The notes: generated by a model from the letters alone, not told the origin. DNA of 8,317 nucleotides from Ruminococcaceae bacterium UBA866 (GCA_002295325.1 DBGA01000088.1:15718-24034), one strand, 5' to 3'. Counted from the stretch's first letter, positions 1 through 6,197 are shown. Program-made: numbers and translations.

Positions 1-2
1 CA

Positions 3-359
3 CAGAGCTATTTTGAAACTATACAAATTGGTGTTGTCGGTAATTTTGAAACAAGAATTGATTTAGGCTCGAGTGATACTGGTAATATGACACGAATTGA
101 AAATGTGAGTGATGCACTAGCCCACTCCCTTAGAGATGCGGAGCAACATCTTGTTGACTTTAATAAGCTACTTGTTGATGCAGAGGAAGAGTTACAGAAG
201 CCTTTTACTAATGAGAAGGAGTTGGCTGAAAAACTACAAAGGCAAGTTTCTTTAAACGCTGAAATGGAAATCAACAAACCTAGCGAAATTTTGATAAGTG
301 AGGAGGAAAACAGAACCGATAAAATTCGACAAAATTATGAAGATGAAAATGAAAGGTAG
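3..359 (+). CDS. C-terminal end of giant conjugative-element helicase/methylase-type protein (partial, 5' end outside window)
   Basis: An open frame runs from the left edge (first full codon at base 3) to TAG at 357-359, giving 118 residues without a start of its own. An internal ATG at 87 would give a 90-residue protein, but the frame is open and protein-like upstream of it (QSYFETIQIGVVGNFETRID), so it is not the start. The pattern is a beta-rich stretch with NFETRIDLGSSDTGNMTRIEN, then a helical, charged stretch with EEELQKPFTNEKELAEKLQRQ. From memory of the family, this matches the extreme C-terminus of the very large SNF2-helicase/N6-methylase proteins of clostridial conjugative transposons, where a 'G(N/D)..RI(D/E)N' segment precedes a coiled-coil-like 'EKPF..E.EL..K..RL..LN' tail. 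No catalytic motif lies in the window, so helicase function is inferred from the tail only. It ends 9 bases before the next ATG, suggesting one transcript. Confidence 0.72.
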   Translation, partial: QSYFETIQIGVVGNFETRIDLGSSDTGNMTRIENVSDALAHSLRDAEQHLVDFNKLLVDAEEELQKPFTNEKELAEKLQRQVSLNAEMEINKPSEILISEEENRTDKIRQNYEDENER

Positions 360-368
360 GGTTTTTTT

Positions 369-3300
369 ATGGGTTATCAAGAAACATGGTTATCAGCAAG
401 GAATTCTAAAGACTTTGATACACTTTTACAGCTTTGCAAAGACTCTAAAAACTTTTACGATTTTGATGCTTTTGCAAGACCTGTCGCAGTTGTAGAACTA
501 AAAAAGAGCATCAATGGGCACAAGCAAGGAGAAAAATTCCTTTGGTTTACAGGAGAACGTGACGGGCAACGAAGCACTGGTCAGATGTTCTCACCTCAAT
601 TAAAGGTAAGAAAAGTTAAAATGAATATCATGCCGATTGAGGAACTTAACCCCGAAGTTACATTTATCGGAGTTAATACGAGGCATATCTTTAGTGAAAA
701 TGAATTATTCTCATATCAAAAACTAGATAAAGATTATATACCAATCCCAAAAGTAGTTACACAGCAACAATATGAAATGTTACAGAAAATACAATCCCAT
801 TCCCCCACCCTAAAGCAAAACCAAGGGTATTTCATTCTCGATGAAAGCGAAAGTAGAGCAGTGGGTTTCTCTCCTACCGCCCCAGATAAAATCGTAATCT
901 GGAATAAGTATTCTGATGGTGATGGTTATGAAAATGGTCATTATGGAAGCACACTAAATGTGTCTGAATTAGCCGATTTGAAATTCTTAGGTATTGATAT
1001 TGATAAGGTAGTTTCAATTTTAAATGATATTGGGTTTGATTATAAAGAAAATCAAGAACAAATTGATCTTGAGCAAGCTGAGAATTCTCTTGAGCAAACT
1101 GGTACTATAGAGGTTTTATGCGTGAGACAAAACGGACCAATTTATAGCGTAGTAATGCTTGACACCAAAAACCGAGAAATAACTCTTGGTAAGTTTGGCT
1201 CTGATGAACAAGGAGCTAAACAATTTGCAAATCAAATACTTGAAAACGCAAGCAAACGAAGTGCCAACATAAAATATGTCGGGGAAAGTGTGAGAAATCT
1301 ATTTTTCGAATTACCAGAACAAATTCAAATAGCGTATGAAAATATTCAGGATAATGGCGTTGAATGGTTAACTGAACAAAGTATAATAATGGAAAGTAGT
1401 TATTTTGATGATGGCTATTTTAATGGTTATAGGTATAGTTTTACTAATACTTTAACAGGTCAAAATGCTATATATGATTGTTGCCTTAGTATAGGTGAAC
1501 AACATAATACTGGACTAAGAGATGTTCTAGAAATCATAGGTATAAATAATAAAAAAATAGATGATTTAAGAGATAATTATCATGGTTTTTTATCAAAATC
1601 TATATATGATGCTGACTTGTTCTACAACCATAACAATATCAAAAACGATTTATTAAACAAGCTAACTGGTCTTACTACTATAGAAATTAATGAATACACA
1701 GGGACGTGGTCATCTATAGACCAAAAGGAAATTGGCGGCAATACCTACTACCTTATGGAAAATGATAAATATGGTGATGAAACAGAATGTCTCATAATAA
1801 ACAGCAAACAAGAGGTAATTACGACTGGTGTTTATAATGGCTTTGAAGAAGACAGCTTTACAGATGACCTTGTAGATTACTGGCATACACATGATACGGG
1901 AAACACTTTGAGAGAGTTCTTAGGTATGAATGAAGAAGAATATCAACAATGGGGTGCTCCTGACATTCTAACTCAAATGCAGGAAGTTAAACTAAAATCC
2001 TATACCGAAACGTATTCTTCTGTTGAAAGCATTTCGATTGGTGACATGCAGTATCATATTATGCTAAATGACATTAAAAACATTGATGTGCCAATGTTGA
2101 TTGTAAATTCTAATTTAGAGGTAATATGTGAAACAAATAGTCGCACCTTTACAAACAAAGAATTTGTTGATGCTTTATCTGCAGTGGATGGTATAGAATT
2201 CTTTTTTAGAGATTACAAAGACACAATTATGGGACAGCTTGATGAAATGCACGATAACTCAAATATTAGTGATAATGATTTTTCATATTTAAGAGAAAAC
2301 ATAAATGAGTTAAGTCTTAAAATGAGATTATTCCTCGAATCTAATCCTGATACAACTCTGGATACAGAACTTTCTCATTTATCCTCACTAATATTTGAAA
2401 ACATTCGTGATAGAGATAATCAAATTTTATCGAAGCAAGCATTAGAAGAGGATATCCCTTCTGCCTTCAAAGAACCAACTAACCGTAAAACAATTTATGT
2501 GTGCTCCCCTCTCGCCGGAGAGATTCAAGAGAATATACAAAAGGCTAGACAATACAGCAAGTTTGTAGCTGAACAAGGTGGAACGCCTCTAGCCCCACAT
2601 ATCACGGAGTTATTTAATGACACTATACCTGAAGAACGTGAGTTGGGTCTTAAAATGGGAATTGACTACTTAAAAAAATCGGACGAGATTTGGGTATTCG
2701 GCAATCGAATTTCAAACGGAATGGCAAACGAAATTCGAATTGCACAGGATGAGCTGCATATTCCTATTTATCATGTAGATGAAAACACACTTGAGAAATC
2801 ATTGTTTTCAGAATGGGAGAAATCAGAAGAAAGGATGAATGACTTGGCAAATCCAAAAGCTCGTACTAATAAAAAAGAGAACTTTACGCAAGACCAACTT
2901 GCACGTGCGAAAGACGTGGACTTGTTAAACTATGTTCAAACACATGGATATACGGTAAAACCACACGGTTCATGCTACAAGCTTATTGAGGATGGACATG
3001 ACAGCACAGTTATTTTTCCAAGTACAAATAGTTGGAGCAATATGGCAAGTGGAATCGGTGGTGATACTGTTTCATTTTTAGTAAAGCATGAAAATAAAAA
3101 TATGGTAGATGCTGTAAAAGAATTAATAGGTGAGACGTTTGACCCTCAAAAAATGTTTGTTAAAAACAAACCTCAAAAAGAGCTACCCCAACGAGAGTTA
3201 CAGCTACCTCCACACGCAGAAAATAATAACCGTGTATTTGCATATCTTATTAAATCAAGAGGACTTGATAGAGATATTGTTAAAAAGTGCATTGATGATG

Positions 3301-4598
3301 GACTTTTATACCAGGGGGAAATTAAAATTAATAAAGGTGATAAAAACTTTAAGTTTGACAACTGCGTATTCGTTGGTAAAGATGATAAAGGTGTTCCAAA
3401 AAGTGCAATGTTAAGAAGCGTAAATGATAATGAAAGTTATGGATACAAAGGTAACGCTACGGGAACTGACCGTTCTTATGCTTTCATCATAGAGGGAAAG
3501 CCGAATGCACAATGGCTTACTATTTGCGAGTCTCCAATTGAAATTTTAAGCAAAATGACATTGCAAAAAATGAAAAATCAGACAACTGATGATGAACACT
3601 TTCTCAGTCTTAATGGAATAAGCGACAAAAACCCTAGACTAATGATTGAAATGATAGACCGCTTTCTTTCTACACATGAAAATGTAAGAACAATTAACAT
3701 TGCTCTCAATAATGACAAAAACGCTCTAAAGTCAGATGGTACACCTGATGTAAATCATGGGGTTGTAGCCGGTAATTTATTAAAACAAGAATATTCTGAT
3801 AAATATCTTGTAGTAGACAATTATCCAAAACTTAAAGATTACAATCTTGAGCTAAAACGTGAAATCATTAGAAAGAACCAACCTGTGATTGATATTCCCG
3901 AACAGGCTCCAAACAATAACCGTGCATTCATGCACTTAACCCAAACCAAGAAGTTGGATAAGGATATTGTCAATGGTTTGCTCAATGATGGTAGTGTGTA
4001 TCAGGCAGATAAAACTATACTTGATACGGAAGGAAACCCAAAAACATTCTCTAACACTATCTTCGTACAAAAAGATGAAACTGGAACTCCAGTCTATGCA
4101 ATTTCAGTCAATTACAATGCAAGTCAAGAGAAGGCTGATTTTAAAGCTGAATACAAAAACGAGGAACAAGCAAGAAGTTATTTATCACACAAAGGTGATT
4201 CTAACGACTTGCTTGTTTTTAATAATCCAATCAGTATGCTATCCCATCAGACCTACATGAAAGAACAAGGAATTGAAAACCACAATAATTACATATGCTG
4301 CATATCAAATCCTTGCGAAGCAATTAATCAGTTTATCCTGAATTACCCAAACATTAAAGATGTAAAGGTAATGCTTGATAGGGCAGTATCAATTAACCCA
4401 AAGACCAAACAGCCTGTTGACTTTAGAGAGTTTTCATACAATAAGATTAAAAAAGCGGTTACCAGTAAAAAGGTATCAGTTTCTAAGAAGTTTGCAAAAG
4501 GGATTGACTTAAATCGTGACTTACAATCAATAAAATGTAATGAAAAATCATCAAGAAAAGAGAAGTCAATTGAAAATGACGTAGAAAATGAAAGATAA
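369..4598 (+). CDS. Large multi-domain conjugative accessory protein: DUF4406-like domain plus two DUF3991/Toprim units
   Basis: This 1409-residue soluble protein has no signal peptide or membrane segment. The ATG at 369 follows AGGTAGGG (354-361) and seven T's. Residues 1-430 are not recognised. Residues 436-492 and 537-594 are diverged copies of one module (YTGTWSS/YTETYSS, IIN/IVN, EVI). Residues 707-803 look like DUF4406, a nucleoside 2-deoxyribosyltransferase-like fold (YVCSPLAGE; SDEIWVFG; ISNGMANEI with E788). Residues 839-922 resemble the CHC2-like N-terminal domain of DUF3991 proteins but lack zinc cysteines. Residues 943-1162 form a DUF3991-Toprim unit (CESPIE with E1054; LNND at 1113-1116). 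Residues 1173-1390 repeat it in degenerate form (FNNPIS, LDRA). Toprim domains belong to primases and topoisomerases, but no full primase is present. A likely role is DNA processing during transfer; this is inference. Domain calls for the second half are fairly secure, the overall function is not. Confidence 0.85.
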   Translation: MGYQETWLSARNSKDFDTLLQLCKDSKNFYDFDAFARPVAVVELKKSINGHKQGEKFLWFTGERDGQRSTGQMFSPQLKVRKVKMNIMPIEELNPEVTFIGVNTRHIFSENELFSYQKLDKDYIPIPKVVTQQQYEMLQKIQSHSPTLKQNQGYFILDESESRAVGFSPTAPDKIVIWNKYSDGDGYENGHYGSTLNVSELADLKFLGIDIDKVVSILNDIGFDYKENQEQIDLEQAENSLEQTGTIEVLCVRQNGPIYSVVMLDTKNREITLGKFGSDEQGAKQFANQILENASKRSANIKYVGESVRNLFFELPEQIQIAYENIQDNGVEWLTEQSIIMESSYFDDGYFNGYRYSFTNTLTGQNAIYDCCLSIGEQHNTGLRDVLEIIGINNKKIDDLRDNYHGFLSKSIYDADLFYNHNNIKNDLLNKLTGLTTIEINEYTGTWSSIDQKEIGGNTYYLMENDKYGDETECLIINSKQEVITTGVYNGFEEDSFTDDLVDYWHTHDTGNTLREFLGMNEEEYQQWGAPDILTQMQEVKLKSYTETYSSVESISIGDMQYHIMLNDIKNIDVPMLIVNSNLEVICETNSRTFTNKEFVDALSAVDGIEFFFRDYKDTIMGQLDEMHDNSNISDNDFSYLRENINELSLKMRLFLESNPDTTLDTELSHLSSLIFENIRDRDNQILSKQALEEDIPSAFKEPTNRKTIYVCSPLAGEIQENIQKARQYSKFVAEQGGTPLAPHITELFNDTIPEERELGLKMGIDYLKKSDEIWVFGNRISNGMANEIRIAQDELHIPIYHVDENTLEKSLFSEWEKSEERMNDLANPKARTNKKENFTQDQLARAKDVDLLNYVQTHGYTVKPHGSCYKLIEDGHDSTVIFPSTNSWSNMASGIGGDTVSFLVKHENKNMVDAVKELIGETFDPQKMFVKNKPQKELPQRELQLPPHAENNNRVFAYLIKSRGLDRDIVKKCIDDGLLYQGEIKINKGDKNFKFDNCVFVGKDDKGVPKSAMLRSVNDNESYGYKGNATGTDRSYAFIIEGKPNAQWLTICESPIEILSKMTLQKMKNQTTDDEHFLSLNGISDKNPRLMIEMIDRFLSTHENVRTINIALNNDKNALKSDGTPDVNHGVVAGNLLKQEYSDKYLVVDNYPKLKDYNLELKREIIRKNQPVIDIPEQAPNNNRAFMHLTQTKKLDKDIVNGLLNDGSVYQADKTILDTEGNPKTFSNTIFVQKDETGTPVYAISVNYNASQEKADFKAEYKNEEQARSYLSHKGDSNDLLVFNNPISMLSHQTYMKEQGIENHNNYICCISNPCEAINQFILNYPNIKDVKVMLDRAVSINPKTKQPVDFREFSYNKIKKAVTSKKVSVSKKFAKGIDLNRDLQSIKCNEKSSRKEKSIENDVENER

Positions 4599-4625
4599 AA
4601 GGTGTTACGATTGTAACACCTTTTT
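4597..4625 (+). terminator. Bidirectional intrinsic terminator overlapping the stop of the 1409-residue gene
   Basis: The stem GGTGTTAC (4601-4608) pairs perfectly with GTAACACC (4613-4620) around a GATT loop. AAAA (4597-4600) and TTTTT (4621-4625) flank it, so it can work on both strands. The upstream A's include the last bases of the TAA stop (4596-4598). It separates the large upstream genes from the transfer-origin region. A second copy of GTAACACCT at 4633-4641 could compete for the left arm. Confidence 0.85.
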
Positions 4626-4642
4626 CCCCCAGGTAACACCTG

Positions 4643-4661
4643 TTAAAGCCTGTGGCTTTAA
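4643..4661. repeat. Perfect 8-bp inverted repeat in the oriT region
   Basis: TTAAAGCC (4643-4650) and GGCTTTAA (4654-4661) are exact complements separated by TGT. It directly abuts the small CAGGT-AAC-ACCTG repeat at 4630-4642. No run of T's follows, so it is not a terminator. It is a candidate protein-binding or structural element of the transfer origin. Confidence 0.8.
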
Positions 4662-4671
4662 GCTGTTGTCC

Positions 4672-4688
4672 GTCGTGTGTAACACGAC
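4672..4688 (+). repeat. Nic-proximal inverted repeat, putative relaxase/accessory-protein recognition hairpin
   Basis: GTCGTGT (4672-4678) pairs perfectly with ACACGAC (4682-4688) across a GTA loop. In IncP-type origins the inverted repeat bound by the accessory protein (TraJ in RP4, NikA in R64) lies immediately 5' of nic on the cut strand. Here the last base of the repeat is 8 bases before the proposed cut. The right arm also carries the GTAACAC motif seen at 4613 and 4633. Confidence 0.7.
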
Positions 4689-4698
4689 TATTCCTGCC
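4689..4698 (+). other. nic: Putative nic site (TATTCCTG/CC, cut between 4696 and 4697)
   Basis: TATTCCTGCC contains the TCCTG/C core of IncP/MobP nic sites (RP4 CTATCCTG/CC, general YATCCTG/Y). It differs from RP4 at the two bases before the core, or can be read as the same sequence with one extra T. The cut would fall after G4696, 8 bases from the end of the inverted repeat at 4672-4688, the same distance as I recall for RP4. The cut strand and exact base are inferred from this similarity. Confidence 0.6.
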
Positions 4699-4718
4699 TT
4701 ACCACTAACGTGGTGAGG
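4697..4718. repeat. 9-bp inverted repeat immediately 3' of the proposed nic
   Basis: CCTTACCAC (4697-4705) pairs with GTGGTGAGG (4710-4718) around TAAC, with one T-G pair. It starts at the first base after the proposed cut, so it would form the 5' end of the transferred strand. It is followed after four bases by a second, tight GGGGC-ACA-GCCCC repeat (4723-4735). Neither has a terminator T-tract. Their role is unknown. Confidence 0.75.
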
Positions 4719-4798
4719 TTTTGGGGCACAGCCCCATTTTACTGGTAAAAACAAAAAACATTGAGCCAATCTCAATTTGTAGAACGGAGTGATACTGA

Positions 4799-5239
4799 TT
4801 GCCTGCAAAAAACTATGTACCTATTAAAATGAATGACGAAATGTTTAATACAATAAACACGTTAGCAAGCAAAAAACACATTTCAAATTCAGCTTTAATA
4901 CGTCGACTTATTTCAATGGGGCTTGAAAAAGAACTTGCAAAAGAAAGTATTGATTTTGTAAGAGAACAAATTCACGAGGAAATTAAGGCTACTTGTTTTC
5001 CTCAATTTGATAGGTTAGCAAAACTTGAAGCGAAAATCGGTTATCAATCGGTAGCAAATTTTTATCTGCTTGCATACATCATGGACAGTATTCTACCCGC
5101 AAGCACAAAAGTAAATTTTGAGGATATTAAGAGAAACTCAAAGGCAATGGCAATTGCATATCTGAAACTTAGCGAAACTGAGTTTGCCGACTTTATGAGA
5201 AGTGAAGATATCGCACTTGATAAACTAGATCTAAAATGA
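4799..5239 (+). CDS. Ribbon-helix-helix relaxosome accessory protein (MobC/NikA/TraJ-like role)
   Basis: This 146-residue protein starts at TTG 4799. The start is supported by GGAGTGAT (4786-4793) at normal spacing; the first in-frame ATG (4829) would remove the DNA-binding strand. Residues 6-11 (YVPIKM) fit the beta strand of a ribbon-helix-helix fold, 12-24 the first helix and 29-46 the second (SNSALIRRLISMGLEKEL). The remaining hundred residues are predicted helical, with a hydrophobic patch around NFYLLAYIMDSIL (about 87-99) but no convincing membrane span. Small proteins of this kind between oriT and the relaxase bind the repeat beside nic, bend the DNA and load the relaxase; they often repress their own promoter. 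The fold is clear from the sequence and the role is inferred from position. I recognise no specific named family. Confidence 0.8.
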   Translation: MPAKNYVPIKMNDEMFNTINTLASKKHISNSALIRRLISMGLEKELAKESIDFVREQIHEEIKATCFPQFDRLAKLEAKIGYQSVANFYLLAYIMDSILPASTKVNFEDIKRNSKAMAIAYLKLSETEFADFMRSEDIALDKLDLK

Positions 5240-5269
5240 TATATTTAAAAGAAAAGGATGTGGAGCAAA

Positions 5270-5467
5270 ATGGCAGAGGTAAAAACCCTAAACACCGAGG
5301 TGGAGTATACCGATTTAACAGGTGCAGATATTCAATATATTGAGGACATGGCGAACTTCTATGAAATTTCTCGTGAGGACGCTTTAGAAAGATTTTTGAC
5401 TGGCAACATTGAGGGTAACGTACTTACAGAAGATGAGATTTCAGAACTTGAAGAGTATGTGGTTTAG
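5270..5467 (+). CDS. Small, highly acidic protein of unknown function
   Basis: Starting at ATG 5270 this gives 65 residues. The in-frame ATG at 5258 would add MWSK but has no room for a ribosome binding site, while GTGGAG (5260-5265) lies just ahead of 5270, so I prefer the later start. The protein is dominated by Glu and Asp with only one Lys and two Arg, and ends in an acidic run (EDEISELEEYVV). A central helical stretch (YIEDMANFYEISREDALERFL) is the only patterned part. There is no Cys, His cluster or membrane segment. It lies 30 bases after the ribbon-helix-helix gene and is probably on the same transcript. I do not recognise the family. Its charge would suit a partner of a basic DNA-binding protein or a DNA mimic, but that is speculation. 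Confidence 0.72.
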   Translation: MAEVKTLNTEVEYTDLTGADIQYIEDMANFYEISREDALERFLTGNIEGNVLTEDEISELEEYVV

Positions 5468-5485
5468 CTTACGGTTTTGGCTAAA

Positions 5486-5513
5486 TTGAGAACCAGGTAA
5501 GACTTCATATAAA
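5486..5513 (+). promoter_or_regulatory. Putative sigma-A-type promoter for the kinase gene
   Basis: TTGAGA (5486-5491) and TATAAA (5508-5513) are separated by 16 bases, each near the consensus -35 and -10 boxes. They lie in the 99-base gap before the kinase gene, about 55 bases upstream of its GTG. This suggests the kinase can be expressed apart from the transfer genes. In A+T-rich DNA such matches also arise by chance. Confidence 0.4.
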
Positions 5514-5566
5514 GCTAATAATGGGAAGATGGATAAGAATTATTTATATTAGGTGGAGGTGACAGA

Positions 5567-6100
5567 GTGGGTACAATATATATTTTTAGAGGAAAAGCTG
5601 CAACTGGGAAAACTACATTGTCTGATATGTTGGCGAAAAAGACATCAATTCCAGTCATAAGAAAAGATGATATTGTTGATGCTTTGAAAAGTAGTCAAAA
5701 CATTGATAAAGGAAGTATTAACAACGAAGTATGTTATAACGTTTTGTATAGTTTAATACAAACTAATCTCAATTTAGGAACCGATTTAATCATAGATATT
5801 GCACTTGGCGACAGAAATAATGCAACATGGTTTTTTAATAGACTTGATTTTAAAAATAATTCTATTGTAAAGTTCTTTACTGATTGTACTGTTGAGGAAG
5901 AATGGAAAAGACGTCATATGGAAAGGCTTAAAAAACCTTTACTTCATCAATCATTTAAATCATACGAACATCTAATTGAGCATTATAGCAAAGCAGATAT
6001 AAATCCGTTTGATGACGAATATGTAATTGATAGTGCAAATCCATTAGAGAAATGCTTTGATGAAATTGAATGTATTATAAAAAGCAACCACGTCAAATGA
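5567..6100 (+). CDS. P-loop kinase-like protein (AAA_33 / small-molecule or nucleotide kinase type), probable cargo
   Basis: This 177-residue cytosolic protein starts at GTG 5567, behind a near-perfect GGAGGTGA (5555-5562). The Walker A loop is GKAATGKT (9-16) right after a hydrophobic strand (IYIF). RKDD (32-35) sits where the substrate-binding acid of such kinases lies. LIIDIALGDR (74-83) fits a second strand. RRHMERLKKP (115-124) resembles the arginine-rich lid, and VIDSANPLEKCFDEI near the end resembles the last strand and helix of the AAA_33/zeta-toxin/chloramphenicol-phosphotransferase superfamily. Length is typical of single-domain members. The substrate cannot be told from sequence. 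It has its own putative promoter and a terminator behind it, and no known relaxosome role. It could be a resistance, stress or toxin-like kinase, but no antitoxin-like partner is evident. Confidence 0.78.
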   Translation: MGTIYIFRGKAATGKTTLSDMLAKKTSIPVIRKDDIVDALKSSQNIDKGSINNEVCYNVLYSLIQTNLNLGTDLIIDIALGDRNNATWFFNRLDFKNNSIVKFFTDCTVEEEWKRRHMERLKKPLLHQSFKSYEHLIEHYSKADINPFDDEYVIDSANPLEKCFDEIECIIKSNHVK

Positions 6101-6167
6101 GTATAATCTACAGTCAAACCAATTTCGCATTATCCATATAACTTGAACTCTAGACAAAACTAATATT

Positions 6168-6197
6168 AAAAGAGATAGATTAATTTCTATCTCTTTT
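6168..6197 (+). terminator. Intrinsic terminator or attenuator just upstream of the relaxase gene
   Basis: AAAAGAGATAGA (6168-6179) and TCTATCTCTTTT (6186-6197) form a perfect 12-bp stem around TTAATT. The A's and T's at the base make it look like a bidirectional terminator. It ends 25 bases before the relaxase ATG and about 14 before its ribosome binding site (GAGGTGA, 6212-6218). It therefore lies inside the likely leader of the relaxase mRNA unless a promoter is hidden after it. I see no convincing promoter between 6198 and 6222. Confidence 0.75.

Larger units (their letters stand above)
4630..4776 (+). other. oriT: Putative origin of transfer (oriT): chain of inverted repeats upstream of relaxosome genes
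   Basis: The space between the terminator and the ribbon-helix-helix gene is packed with short perfect or near-perfect inverted repeats. They are 4630-4642 (CAGGT/ACCTG), 4643-4661 (TTAAAGCC/GGCTTTAA), 4672-4688 (GTCGTGT/ACACGAC), 4697-4718 (CCTTACCAC/GTGGTGAGG, one G-T pair), 4723-4735 (GGGGC/GCCCC), 4737-4750 (TTTTAC/GTAAAA) and 4760-4776 (ATTGAG/CTCAAT). It is non-coding, more G+C-rich than its surroundings, and lies just upstream of an accessory DNA-binding gene and a relaxase, the usual place for oriT. A TCCTG/CC sequence follows the third repeat at nic-like spacing. A structured leader RNA is the main alternative, but the nic geometry favours oriT. Confidence 0.72.

Noticed and set aside
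87..359. Separate 90-residue gene starting at ATG 87
   Set aside because: The same frame is open to the left edge with protein-like sequence matching the tail of a giant helicase-type protein, so the ATG is internal.
2883..3134. CHC2-type zinc finger of a true DnaG-like primase
   Set aside because: The expected Cys/His pairs are absent; only the overall DUF3991-associated pattern remains, so no zinc site or complete primase is claimed.
4605..4808. Minus-strand frame of 67 codons across the intergenic hairpin region
   Set aside because: It runs through the inverted repeats and the terminator, has no good ribosome binding site and its residues show no domain pattern; the hairpins explain the region better.
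5258..5269. Upstream ATG as the start of the small acidic protein
   Set aside because: No ribosome binding site fits ahead of 5258, while GTGGAG lies just before ATG 5270.
5567..6100. Zeta-type toxin of a toxin-antitoxin pair
   Set aside because: The P-loop fold is shared with many kinases, and neither neighbour looks like an epsilon antitoxin, so a toxin call is not supported.
6102..6107. TATAAT sequence as a relaxase promoter
   Set aside because: There is no matching -35 box at the right distance, and transcripts from it would meet the terminator at 6168-6197.
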